From Coix lacryma-jobi var. lacryma-jobi (lineage: Eukaryota > Streptophyta > Magnoliopsida > Poales > Poaceae): a stretch of 64,000 bases of DNA. The notes under the pieces were generated by a model. That model was not told the origin of the DNA and did not search any database. It worked only from the letters and a program-made list of their open reading frames with translations. The position numbers and the translations under genes were made by a program. The stretch lies in assembly GCA_009763385.1 (NCBI GenBank), contig CM019823.1:89973104-90037103 (forward strand), written 5' to 3'. Positions 1 to 10,391 of this stretch are shown piece after piece; position 1 is the first letter of the stretch; every line of letters begins with the position of its first letter.

Positions 1-1794
1 AAGTTTGTAAATAATAATACAAGTTGAGTTCCACTTAATTTAGAAGAAACAACATAACTTTGAAATGAATACCACATAAGTTGAAATACTTTGCTAGCTT
101 GAGTGACATCCTACAACAACAGCATAAGAGAAGAAATATAGAACTGTCGAGCCCACCGACATTGGCCATCACCTTTTGGCAGGCCTAACCTTCACCTGCA
201 ACAAGGTGGGATAAACCCTGAGTACTCAAATGTACTCAGCTAGACTTACCCGTCATAAACCAGAAATAAAGTGACAACAAGGAGTATGCAAGGCTGTATC
301 TGGGGTTGGCTATACTTACCCTTTTTGCATAAAAGCATTTTCATTATTAATAATCATCATTAGGGTATTAGCAGTCAATTTTATGTAATCAACCTGATTA
401 ACTAGATTTGCACCTGATCTAGAGCAATCAGTTGGCTAATTAACAAGCAAGAGTGACTATTTCATCAATAGCTTTTCAGATTCAACATCACAACCATCTT
501 TAGTTCCATAAGTTACTACGGTAACGCATGTCAGTCAAGTTACTCACTGTCTAGGAGCGATGGCGATTATAATCGATTCCTACCCAGTTGGGGATAAAAT
601 ATCGCACACTCGCCCGATCACTCTTGGCCAAAGGTAGACGTCAGCTGCCCTTCAAGAAATTCGAGAACAAATCGCGGGACGACCATGGGCCCTTCTACAC
701 CGGGGGTGATCTCAGTGCCAGGTCGCTCAAGCAATTCTGCCCACGGTCATGTCGGGTCGATTAGGCCTTGCCTACACACAGACCATGCCAGGTTGCTCAG
801 TAAAGTTTCTCACGGTACATCTGAGGCCCTGGGTGTTAGGTGTCAACATCTCCATCATCGGCTCGAATAACTTTACTCGGCTTCACGGGAGGTACTCCGA
901 CCTACTCCGTTAAGTGATTGACGCGTTCAAATCGACTGAGGTGCGCACTCGAACGGGTTCTAAGCGACACAGATGGGAGACTACTAGCACACAGAACCCA
1001 TGCCCTGCTGCTCCTACATCCCGCCCGGTCTCAGTTTAATTATCACATGGTTATCTCCATAATAGCACCAGGCTAGTCATGATCAGTATCCACCTATATG
1101 CGGGAGACAGGAAATCACCCGACTTTTACCGGTCTAAGCAGGGCTAAGCATATAATCGATCTAAGACCTAATAGGGATATGAAGATAATAATTGCTGGTG
1201 GACAAGGATAGGTAAGTAATGCATCAACAGTATCATTCAACTCCTATAACTTAATGCAACAATCATTACATTGACTCGATTGCACTTATAAAAGAATGGT
1301 AGGAGACTTAGAATGCTCCGGGGCTTGCCTGGGAACAACACTTAAGCTAGTGTAAGTTGGCACCAACTTCGGGAATATCACTGCTCCAGAAACTTGTGGG
1401 GTTCGCCAAACACCTTCTTCAGGTTTAGCCTCACCATCACGTCCTTCACGATGCATCTATCGTACCTAAATAAGATGCACAATGCAAGCGTATGAATGCA
1501 AGGCAAACACTCACAATGCAACATAGGCATACAACACAAGTATTACTGACTATATCACATAAGCAATCAGGATCAATCAAGACTACATTACATACGTCAC
1601 ACAAATGGAACACATGTATGCGCATGCAACTCCTATCTTAGTTAAGCATGTCAACCATCATTATTTAACAGATTTAAATAAGACATCAGGTTGATTAATT
1701 TAATAAAATGGAATGCACAACTAATCATTATCAATTCTTGACATCGCATTAAGCATCACATAAGCAACATCAAACTAAAGCAAGCAATTTAGGT

Positions 1795-2330
1795 CTATAC
1801 ACCAAATTTGGACAGCAATACAACAAGCATTTAATTTAATCATAACAGGAGCTATACACATCCAAACAAGATGATTTTAGGCTTTCTGGAAAGCTAATGA
1901 AATTATCTAAAACTTTGCTATTATTACCCAAACATGATTCAACTCTTAAAAAGGGCAAACATTACATGTAAGTCAGTTCTGTCCAACTTTGGACAGGATA
2001 TTACATCTACCTTCAAACAGCCATAACTAGAGATATAGAGTACCAAAAGACTTGATATAAGACTTGTTAGAAAGCTTATTAAGTTGTATACAACTTATTT
2101 ATTATCATCTCAAGTTAATTAAGCAGTTATCAAGGTCAAACAATATAAACAAGAAACTCTGTCCAGACTTGGACAGATTTTGAATCTTAACTTCAAACAC
2201 ATGTAACTTAAGTTCTGGATCACCAAAAATAGTGATCCAAGACAATTTAGAAAGCTTATGAAAAGTACTACGACTCTTCTATTAACATCAAACAGTTCAC
2301 TCTTCCAGATCTGTCCAAAGAGCAATGAAA
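1795..2330. repeat. Degenerate tandem repeats with CTGTCCA/TGGACAG hairpins
   Basis: A motif reading TCTGTCCA, short spacer, TTGGACAG recurs near 1810 (half only), 1980, 2157 and 2310, about 150-180 bp apart. Between copies the blocks AGAAAGCTTAT and ATAACT also repeat. The right LTR copy has the same array at about 57335-57700. It is therefore a built-in part of the LTR. Confidence 0.6.
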
Positions 2331-3379
2331 ACATGACAACAAACTTCTAAAAGATATAACTCCCAAATCATGAAATTTGAGGACAAGCAAGATTAGGCAG
2401 TTATCTACAACTTTTGTATAGAAAACATATTCAGCAAACATAATTATCATCATGAACTAATCACCACAACAGAAAACTACACATGCAGCCATTTCAGCAA
2501 TTTAATAAATCCAATTTACTAATTATTTGGTTAACATGTGAGCACACATATGAGCTATGAATAACATCAAATGCTTATAAACATTAGCACACATCATTTA
2601 ACTTAGATCAATATGCAACAAAGACAAGCACATAAACATATACATTTTCATTTATTACTATGCTTTTATTACTTAAATAATTAACTAATATAGGCATTAT
2701 TTTTAAGTGATGTTGCAAACATATAATTTGGGGCTTATATTTTTACAGGTGATAGGCAATGCCAAATCATGTCTACTGCAAATATATTACATGCTCAGGT
2801 ATTATAATTTATTTATTAAAAACAGGGCAAGTTTTATTCAAAAAATATATGTGAGAGCAAAATAAATCTACAAATCATATTTTCTGTAAACATATAGCCA
2901 TGATAAAATTACCTAAACTACAACAATATCATAGAAGGACAGTGGAACTACCATTTCTATTTTTATATGCAAACATTTACCATAAATCATTTTAATCCAT
3001 TTAATTATCTGAAAGCAAGATAAATACATAACTAATTCATACATGCACCATAAATTCTGACAGTTTTATCACAGTACACATAGCACATGACAAGCCTACC
3101 ATAAAATTTTCACAGGAAACAAAGCACCACAACAACAGATATGATTTTCTCCCTATTTAATCCTATTTAACAAAGATAAATCATCCCAGCAAAAACTATC
3201 AGCTCACACACATCATATTATACTTTTACTGCACAGATCTACTCACAAGGATTCCAAAAAGTGCTCACTTGCAATTTTTGGACAAACACACAATTTATTA
3301 TGCATTTCACAAATTTCAGTCAGATTTGCCATTTAACCAAAAACAAAAACAAAAAATGTTTTTTATTTGGACCGTCCAG

Positions 3380-4220
3380 ATCTGCACAAAACATCACGGG
3401 AGAAACTCGGGAAGACGATGGGAACTGAGGGGGAAGTTCGGCTTCTGCAAGGCGGACGTCGGGCTAGGGTTTGGGGCTGCCTTGCGCCACTGCTGGGCAA
3501 GCTGCTGCCTACTGCTGCCCGGCTCGGGCTGCTGTTGCGCTGTTTCTGCACGGCCGGCAAAAGGATCGCGGCCAGGCAGTCGCGGCCTCACCCGGTTTCG
3601 CACAGAGGAGGCACGGCTCCAGGCTGGAGCTAGGGCTTGGGGCGCTGGGGCTGGTCGCTGGCCTCTGCTTCCTGCTGGCCTCCGGTGCTCGCTGCTGCCC
3701 TGCAGGTCGCGGCCAGAGAGGCACGCGGCTCCTGGCGCGGCTTCGGCCAGAAAATGGCGCACGCAGGAAAGAGCGCAGGAAGAGAGAAAAAAGGACGAAG
3801 GATGGAGAAACCAGCCAGAGAAAAGAGGAGCAACCGGCTGCTCTGGTGCGCCATGGAAATGAGGAGGAGCACTAGAGGAGCTGCTGCAAAGTCGGCCATG
3901 GCTGCTGCTGGTTCCTGTTATTCATCCATGGAGGGGAAAAACAGGGAGGGGGAAAGAGAGAGAGGGGAAAAAGGGGAACCGGCCAGAGAGGAATAGCGGC
4001 TGCCGCACTAGCTGGAGGCGAGCAGTAGGGAGGAAGGAGGCGGCCATGGCTGGAGCAGCTGCTGGTCTGCTGCTTTGTCCATGGAGGAAGGAGAAAGACG
4101 GAAGAAGAAAGGGGAAGAACCGAGGGAGAAAATGAGAGGGAGATAGAGGGCGCCGGCCTTCTGTCGGGGGAAAAAGAGCATGGCCTCGGGAAGAGAGAGG
4201 CCGGTCGACCACGACATTTT
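3380..4220. other. GC-rich island inside the large LTR
   Basis: A sharply GC-rich block (many CTGCTGC and GGCC runs) within an otherwise AT-rich LTR. Open frames exist on both strands, but all overlap, lack recognisable motifs and arise from base composition. The opposite-strand LTR copy has a matching but less conserved island at about 55500-56000. It may be the promoter/R region of the LTR, but no TATA box could be fixed. Confidence 0.45.
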
Positions 4221-4870
4221 TCCCCAAAATTTCTTTCCCAAAATGGCGAGTTTCCGAAAACTTTCGGTCAAACTCCAAAATTGCGATCACTGATCAAACG
4301 AACCCCGAATTTGATGAAACCAATTTTTTTGTCGCCGTCTCGATGAGTACTCCGACTTTCGTTAAAGGCACTCAGTCAAATTCCCAATGGTTTGTCCGGT
4401 AACGATCGTTGACGTAAGCTTCGCGGTGACCGAAATTCCAATTTCACAGTACAGACTTAACTGATTTCTGGAACCTGAAAACTGCGTTCTACTCCATCTT
4501 GCGAGCTTGTTTTCACTAATTTCAGCACCGATCCAGGTCTCGGCCATAAAACGAAATGTGTTTCTCTCAATCTGTACTACAACTTTCGTTTAAGGCGCAC
4601 TGACATACAAACATCTGAAAATACCGTTCAACGCTAGTCAAAGCAGTCACCCGGTAGGATGCAAATTAGGGTTTCTCGTCGGTCGGAACATTTTTCGGTC
4701 GTCTGCTCAACACGGAACTTTCATAACTTTTGATCGTGAGTCCATATAAAATTGATTGGGCAACTCGTGACACTTGGTTAAACCCAATTGATTTTCTTCA
4801 TTGTCACTTGATATAGCATGTCTGTGCTGAACTGACTGCTCAACTGACGGCGAACACCTTGGATGTTACA

Positions 4871-4884
4871 ACCTTTCTCCCCTT
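4871..4884 (-). other. Polypurine tract of the left gypsy-type element
   Basis: On the minus strand AAGGGGAGAAAGGT lies directly against the LTR start TGTAACA. It is preceded by the phrase CGGGACAAGATTC, which commonly precedes gypsy polypurine tracts in plants. It defines the orientation of the left element. Confidence 0.7.
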
Positions 4885-4886
4885 AA

Positions 4887-7800
4887 AAGAATCTTGTCCC
4901 GAGATTCCGGATGAAAGCTTTTCAAGGGAAGAGATACATAGCACCCATCCTTAAGGCTATCGGTAGCTCAAGATACTGACTTCTCGACAGAACCGAAACT
5001 GCTATAAACAGAGCAACTTTCCGATCTTTCATGTCATTTTCTATTTACTCTTATCTGAAGAATTTTCTTCACTGATTCCCATTAAACATTGAGGTGCACT
5101 CAATACATTACTATTAGGTTGACAAAAAACAAAATTGCATTATTACATTGGGAGGAATCCAAGATAATATTACTTCAAATATTAGATCTTTGCCTGATTG
5201 AGACTATAATGAATATTCATCCCTTGAGATGGTCAGGAACTGACTGACGGCAACCACTATTTATAGTACTGTGAATGTTTGATTAATCATATACCAATCG
5301 ATGGAAAGCTACATAAGGTTCCATGTGTGCAATTCTCTTTCTCTGATGATAACACTATATTATCTGAAACTGATAAGAGAGGAGTGAATGTGATAGTTGA
5401 CTCTACCAATCCCATGTTTTCACTGATCCTCCTTTACGGAAAGTCTTATTTCTTAAGCTACGATAGTAACTTAGGTTAAATTTGATGCAACCTCTTGGGT
5501 GAAAATACCAAATTACCGAATCTCTGTACTACTAAGCAGACAGACATCATTCTTCTTTGTGATGCAGTTGCAACTTAGTAGAACTGACTTGTTGTACTAA
5601 TTGGGTCATAGAGCGATCTTCTCAAATTCTCTCAGCAATGCAGGAGCATAATCAGAAATCTGACGTTTGACACTTGAATTTGTTATCAATTTGCATAACT
5701 TAAAAGTTGATTTTGGTAGAACACCTTAACTGCTCAAGAATAAAAGACTGACTCTGAATGCTCTTTCTAGCTTCATCCAAAATAATCTGGAATAACCTTT
5801 TCATAGTAGCCAAACGTATCACAAAGCAGTCCTTACTCCAGGTATAATTCTGACTGAGTTACTAGGCTGGTGTAATATCTTGTATTACCATTGAAAATTT
5901 TCCCAAGATAGAGTTAGCTGGAACATGTCAGAGACTTGGATGTACGAGGGCCGCAAACAATATCAGTGGGTTTACAGACTTCTGGCATATCATTGTTCTG
6001 TGAGACATAGCCTTCATAGCTACCAAAGTGTCATTTCTGAACTGGAGATTAGCTTTTTAATGGCAGAAACTAATTAGTTGCCTCTCAACACTAAAAACTC
6101 CAAGGTTTCAACTTTTACTGCAAGCACTGTCTGATATCAATGCACATAGTCACCACCAAAGTCAACAGAGAATCTGACACATCTGAGAAGATTGGGTTGA
6201 CTACAAGGTCATCATGCAAATATATGTATCAAGTTCAGACAAAAAGCTTCTGGACCTCAGGTATCTGGCTCAATAACATATCATTTCTGTTGCTCACTCC
6301 TTAGCTGTTACTTGTCCACCTCGAGTATGTTGTGTCGCTTTACTTCACTATGACCATATACGATGCTCACTCTTGTGTTTTTGATCAAACAGAATCCTTT
6401 GTCTACCACCTCTTATAGTCCGTTATTGCTTTCATCTTTGACCGATTCTTGAAAAGTCATCCTCTTTGCCATTTTCAGAAAGAAACACTGCCTTATTCGA
6501 GCCGACATAAGGATTTTTCTGAAGGAACATAGGAGATAACAAGGAGAAAGCTTCATGAAAGATAACACATTGGTGTAGTCCTATAATAGATCTTGATTAG
6601 AACCCACGATACCAGCGCGTGCCGAGCAGCACAAACTTGTGTCGGCCGCCACAAGAGGCTTTCTGTTTCGTTGCGACACCATTAGTTTTTAACCAAGACA
6701 CCATTATTGAATCCATAACCAATGAGAAATCCCACATGACGCAGATAATTCTTGCGTGGATAAGCATCACATGCAAGGCGTAAGCTTGCAAAATAAGGAT
6801 AATCACAAGGTTTGGAAATCAACACGGAGGTGATTTCAAGGACAGAACATGGCACAAGACAACAAGGATTCGTCTGGTGCACATCAAGGTCATGACAAGA
6901 TGAAAGATTTCATGAACTTGGTTTGGCCAAGCAGCAACAAAAAGGTAACCGAGGGAATACATGGGTTTGGACATGGTCTCCACAACTGAGCAAGACAAAC
7001 TACGGCCAAAGGCTGAGGTTAGCAGGAACTTAACTTGGCTGGTCAAACAAGCAAGGGCCTTCACAACAAAGGGTACCAAACATCCATGGCTTGGGAAACA
7101 CTCTAAGGCCAAACTTGGATCTACAGGTTGGTTAGAGGCATGGCTACATAACAAGCAAAGGCATACCCCGGTTCGAAACTAGGATTTTTGGAAGGTTAAC
7201 TAGGGCTAACTAGTCCAACAAAAAGGCATGGACAGTCATAGGTTTAGGTTTTTGGCACAAGCATTCTAAACCATCAAAACTAGACACACAAACACAGGCC
7301 TTTAAGCAACAAGGGTTCAACTAAAGGCATCTCGGAAGGTCAAGAGGGCTTGAGCACGATTCTAGCCGAAGGTTGACAAACCGAGTATGTACTCACTGAG
7401 GACAAAGGTTGACAAACCAAAGCATCGATTAGATAACAGAACATCTACACATAGCCTTAACAAGCTTTTGGAACACACAAACAATCAACTTAAGCAATCA
7501 ACACTAATCACCAAGCTCAAACTAGACAAGCATCTATCTATAGCACATAAGCAAATATAGACATGCAAAACATGATGAATAGAGGTTGTCATTATTTTAT
7601 TTCATGTTTACTAGATTGGAGCACAACTCTATATCTAGGAGCAAACATACCAAGCAAACTAGGGCATACTTGTTTATTAACTATAAGCAGTTTACAATTT
7701 TAAGTTACAACTCATTTATTTAGCATATGAAGCTAACAACAAGCAACAAACTCATGCATAGTCTGCATTCCAAGAAGGAATAAACAGACACTAGGTAACA

Positions 7801-8172
7801 ACAACTAACAAGCAGCATGCAACAACTTGATTTTTGGGTACAATCAATAACAGTTTAAAACATTCTAAACATGTTAGCAAAGCCAAATTGCAGCCACTTA
7901 AATTGTTTGCAACATTTAATTCTCACAAGCCTATGAGCTTAGTATAAATTAAAGCTAGGTTAGAGAGCAATTACAAGGCATGATGCACATAATAACATAA
8001 TTCTAGGCATAACCATGCATGAAAACAGTTTAGATACATCTTAAACAAGTTAGAGAGGTTCATGGTTTACCCAAATTAAATTTCTTACATGCACTTATTA
8101 ATTTACCTACTTTAGCAAGGTGAGACATAGAGCTATTTTAATCTACTCCCAGAGAATTCTAGGAAGATTATG
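4887..8172. other. Unassigned sequence; no supported gene
   Basis: By position this should be the 3' internal part of the minus-strand gypsy element, but no integrase, chromodomain or reverse transcriptase motif is visible in any frame. Only short open frames occur (for example 5279-5479 plus, 6819-7154 minus) and none has a recognisable motif. From about 7500 the sequence is AT-rich with many short degenerate words. It resumes at 19822 after the Sirevirus-1 insertion. Confidence 0.5.
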
Positions 8173-8302
8173 TGCGGATACATGGGTGTATGCCGAGTCT
8201 CTAAGTGATGAGTGATTGTCAACTGGGATAATGCGCATGTTCTTTGGCTTGTGTTGTGCAGGTGTCGAGCACAGATACAGTGATCAGAGGCAAGGTGAAG
8301 GT

Positions 8303-8403
8303 CCACCGGAGCCCTTTCTTTCATTTCATCAAAAGGTATTGTGAACTTGTATAGTTCACATTCTTTGGCTCTACCTATCCATTATAGAGTAAATAACTCT
8401 TTT
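8303..8403. other. About 100 bp insertion in the 5' LTR only
   Basis: The 3' LTR and both Sirevirus-2 LTRs read GTGAAGGT(T/C)AAGTAGAGACG here, while this LTR has about 100 extra bases. The insert contains the inverted repeat GTGAACT-TGTAT-AGTTCAC. No clean target duplication or TIR is visible, so it is more likely filler DNA than a transposon. Confidence 0.55.
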
Positions 8404-8661
8404 AGTAGAGACGTGCCGTGCCGAGGGACCGAGAGTGGCGAAGGGCGGACGTGAGGCTTGGACTGAGGGACCGGTGGCCCGAGGATCAGCTGTGGTGGCT
8501 GGCAGCCTGGGACAGCGACGAGCGGAGACTTGCGAGCACGGTGTTGCCTTGGTCGAGGACCTGGGGACACGTGTCGGTGGATGGGGTGCACGGGCGGTGC
8601 ATCCCCTCTACAGCTTCAGTTTGGTGGTAGAGCCAGAGAAAAACCATCGGGTGGACGGTTT

Positions 8662-8891
8662 CCAGGTTTGGGCCTCAAAACCTGGGTGCTGCGGGTTTGC
8701 CGAGTTTGGGCCACAAAACTCGGGCTGAGGACGGTTTCTAGGTTTGGGCCTCAAAACCTAGGCGCTGGCGCGTTTCCTGGTTTTGGCCTCAAAACCAGGG
8801 GATGGACTTGGAGGCTGGTTTCCCGGTTTGGGCCTCAAAACCGGGGGTGGACGTGAAGGCCTGGTTTCCCGGTTTTGGCCACAAAACCGGG
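8662..8891 (+). repeat. Array of six covarying 24-nt hairpins in the LTR
   Basis: Six inverted repeats of 8 bp stem, 8 nt loop, 8 bp stem lie at 8662-8685, 8700-8723, 8738-8761, 8776-8799, 8822-8845 and 8868-8891. Loops are GGGCC(T/A)CA or TGGCC(T/A)CA. Left arms read CCAGGTTT, CCGAGTTT, CTAGGTTT, CCTGGTTT, CCCGGTTT and CCCGGTTT. In each case the right arm is the exact complement, so the stems vary in sequence while pairing is kept. Matching arrays occur at about 18127-18356, 21662-21889 and 44872-45095. Confidence 0.85.
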
Positions 8892-9691
8892 GGTGGAGTC
8901 CGTGAAGAGGACGCAGAGCGGTGGCGGCACGTGGCGGCAATCGGTGAGGTTGCGTCGAGGCAACGCTACCTATTGTGCGGGCGTGGCCGTCGGATCACCA
9001 CCTACCACGAGTTGGTCCAGAATAACCTTAGGGTTTAGCTGGTTCGCTCTGTAAGTAGTTAGGGGTAGAGTGGGAATTAGGAATAGTTAGAATTAGGATA
9101 AGTAGGGGGAGACACCCACCTCCCCATTCATCTCAGTCATTTGATCTTTGCTTCTAGGGTTTCCTGCTCTCCCAATCCCTTGCTGTAGCTAGCTGAGATC
9201 CGCCGAGAACCATACCTCTGTGTACTGGAGATTTTGAGGAAGTGAGGCTCTAACCTCACTGTTGTAGCGTGTGGTAGCCACACAGTTGCAGATCGATGTG
9301 TTGATTCGCGTTTTGGTTCATGTTCTTCGCGTTCTTCGTTTCCTCGCATTTTTCCCGTCACTCGATCTCCCTCTCTAGTGCGTCTTTGCAAAATCCGTTT
9401 GAATTAACTTGTTCTTTATAGTGAGGAGATCATTTCCACCGAAGAAATTCATCTAGCTCCTCACGAACAAGTAGATCGGGTTGATTTCATTTTCGTGGCG
9501 CTTTTTCGTTCTTGATCTTCCCCTTTCGATTTCCCTGTGATTGAATTGATTTGAGCGGATGATTTCTTGGGGATAGTCTCCTAACTACCCCGTGGTCATC
9601 TTCTCCAAGTTTGGGAACGTGGGATTTTGATTTGGATTGAATTTGGAGAGATTTGGGGAGAAGGCGACTAAAATCGCCCTCTCTGCGCGTT

Positions 9692-9911
9692 CGCGGACAG
9701 TCCGCGGTTTGACCGGCGGACAGTCCGCGCGTCGGGGGCAGGCCAGATTAGTGGCTGTGTTCTTCGGCTGTTTTATTGTTCCTTGACCGGCGCACAGTCC
9801 GCCGTTGGTTTTTCGCGGACAGTCCGGGAACTGTCCAGGGGACTTCAGCAGCATTGCGGTTTTGCTCTTTTGGCCGGCGGACAGTCCGCGACCGTACTGC
9901 CGGACAGTCCG
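9692..9911 (+). repeat. CGGACAGTCCG palindrome cluster (5' LTR)
   Basis: The 11-mer CGGACAGTCCG, two 5-base arms around a central A, occurs at 9694, 9717, 9816, 9878 and 9901, with a degenerate copy near 9791. Flanking bases often extend the pairing (CGCGGACAGTCCGCG at 9692). Such CpG-rich palindromes are known from maize-type Sirevirus LTRs. Confidence 0.85.
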
Positions 9912-10330
9912 GGATTTGGCTGAAGCCTCCGGTTTAGTGCGTTTGCTCTCCCGGCTTTTCCATTTGGTTTTCAGACTTCTCGTTTGGCCCTGTAGTTAAC
10001 CTAGGAACCTCTCTAGGTATCTTTGCTACTTGTTAGCATCGGTATTTGGGGATTTCTCGACGTAGCCTTAAATCTACGTTCGAGACTCGGTTTTCAAGGG
10101 ACAAACTTGTGCCGGTGCTTTTGGTGTTTGGTTTGCTATCGCTTTGTGGTGCCTCGCTGTGATCCTAGGGATCATCCACCCTCTTCCAAGGGTCGTGGGC
10201 ATCACGGTTTCGGTCGTAGCTTTCGGGAGTTGATTTTGGGACATTTGGCCAAAGTTTCGAGAGAAATTTTGTTGGTTCCCATTCACACCCCCCTCTGGTC
10301 GCCTTGCTAGTGCTTTCTTGGTCCTTCAAT

Positions 10331-10345
10331 TGGTATCGGAGTGGG
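10331..10345 (+). other. Primer binding site of Sirevirus-1
   Basis: TGGTATCGGAGTGGG lies two bases after the LTR end. It resembles the initiator-Met tRNA complement (TGGTATCAGAGC) used by copia elements. Sirevirus-2 has TGGTATCGGAGCGGG at the same place. Confidence 0.85.
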
Positions 10346-10391
10346 TTAAAGATCTTCCACCTTAGCCGGTTCCATATCCATTGAAGGCAAC

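Larger units (their letters stand above)
1..4870 (-). repeat. Very large LTR of a Ty3-gypsy-type element (left copy)
   Basis: On the minus strand this begins TGTAACATCC at 4870, directly after a purine-rich tract (AAGGGGAGAAAGGT), which is how a 3' LTR starts. The whole stretch is matched in reverse orientation by about 54770-59291, for example the shared blocks around 130-260 and 59035-59160, and 2340-2530 and 56930-57110. A length near 4.9 kb is large for an LTR. It fits the big-LTR gypsy lineages of grasses (Tekay/Del-like), but that family name is an inference. The left end probably runs off the window, since the right copy appears to continue further. It holds no convincing gene. Confidence 0.72.
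8173..10328 (+). repeat. Sirevirus-1 5' LTR
   Basis: This 2,156 bp LTR starts TGCGG and ends TTCA. Compared with its partner at 17737-19816 it has about 100 bp of extra sequence at 8303-8403 and lacks a 41 bp palindrome-containing segment that the 3' LTR keeps. It contains the covarying hairpin array and the CGGACAGTCCG palindromes listed separately. Confidence 0.93.

Noticed and set aside
3269..4290. Many overlapping open frames on both strands in a GC-rich block
   Set aside because: They lie within the large LTR, overlap each other in several registers, carry no motifs, and are not conserved in the other LTR copy.
5279..5479. 66-codon frame in unassigned sequence
   Set aside because: Short, without motifs, in a region of degenerate sequence. 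Chance is the simpler explanation.
8530..8856. 108-codon frame with repeated peptide words (FGPQNLG, RFPGLGLKT)
   Set aside because: It is the translation of the LTR hairpin array. The repeat is at DNA level, frames are open on both strands, and there is no start or context for a gene.
8662..8891. CRISPR-like regular repeats
   Set aside because: The units are inverted repeats with changing stems and short irregular gaps in a plant LTR, with no repeat-spacer structure or cas genes.
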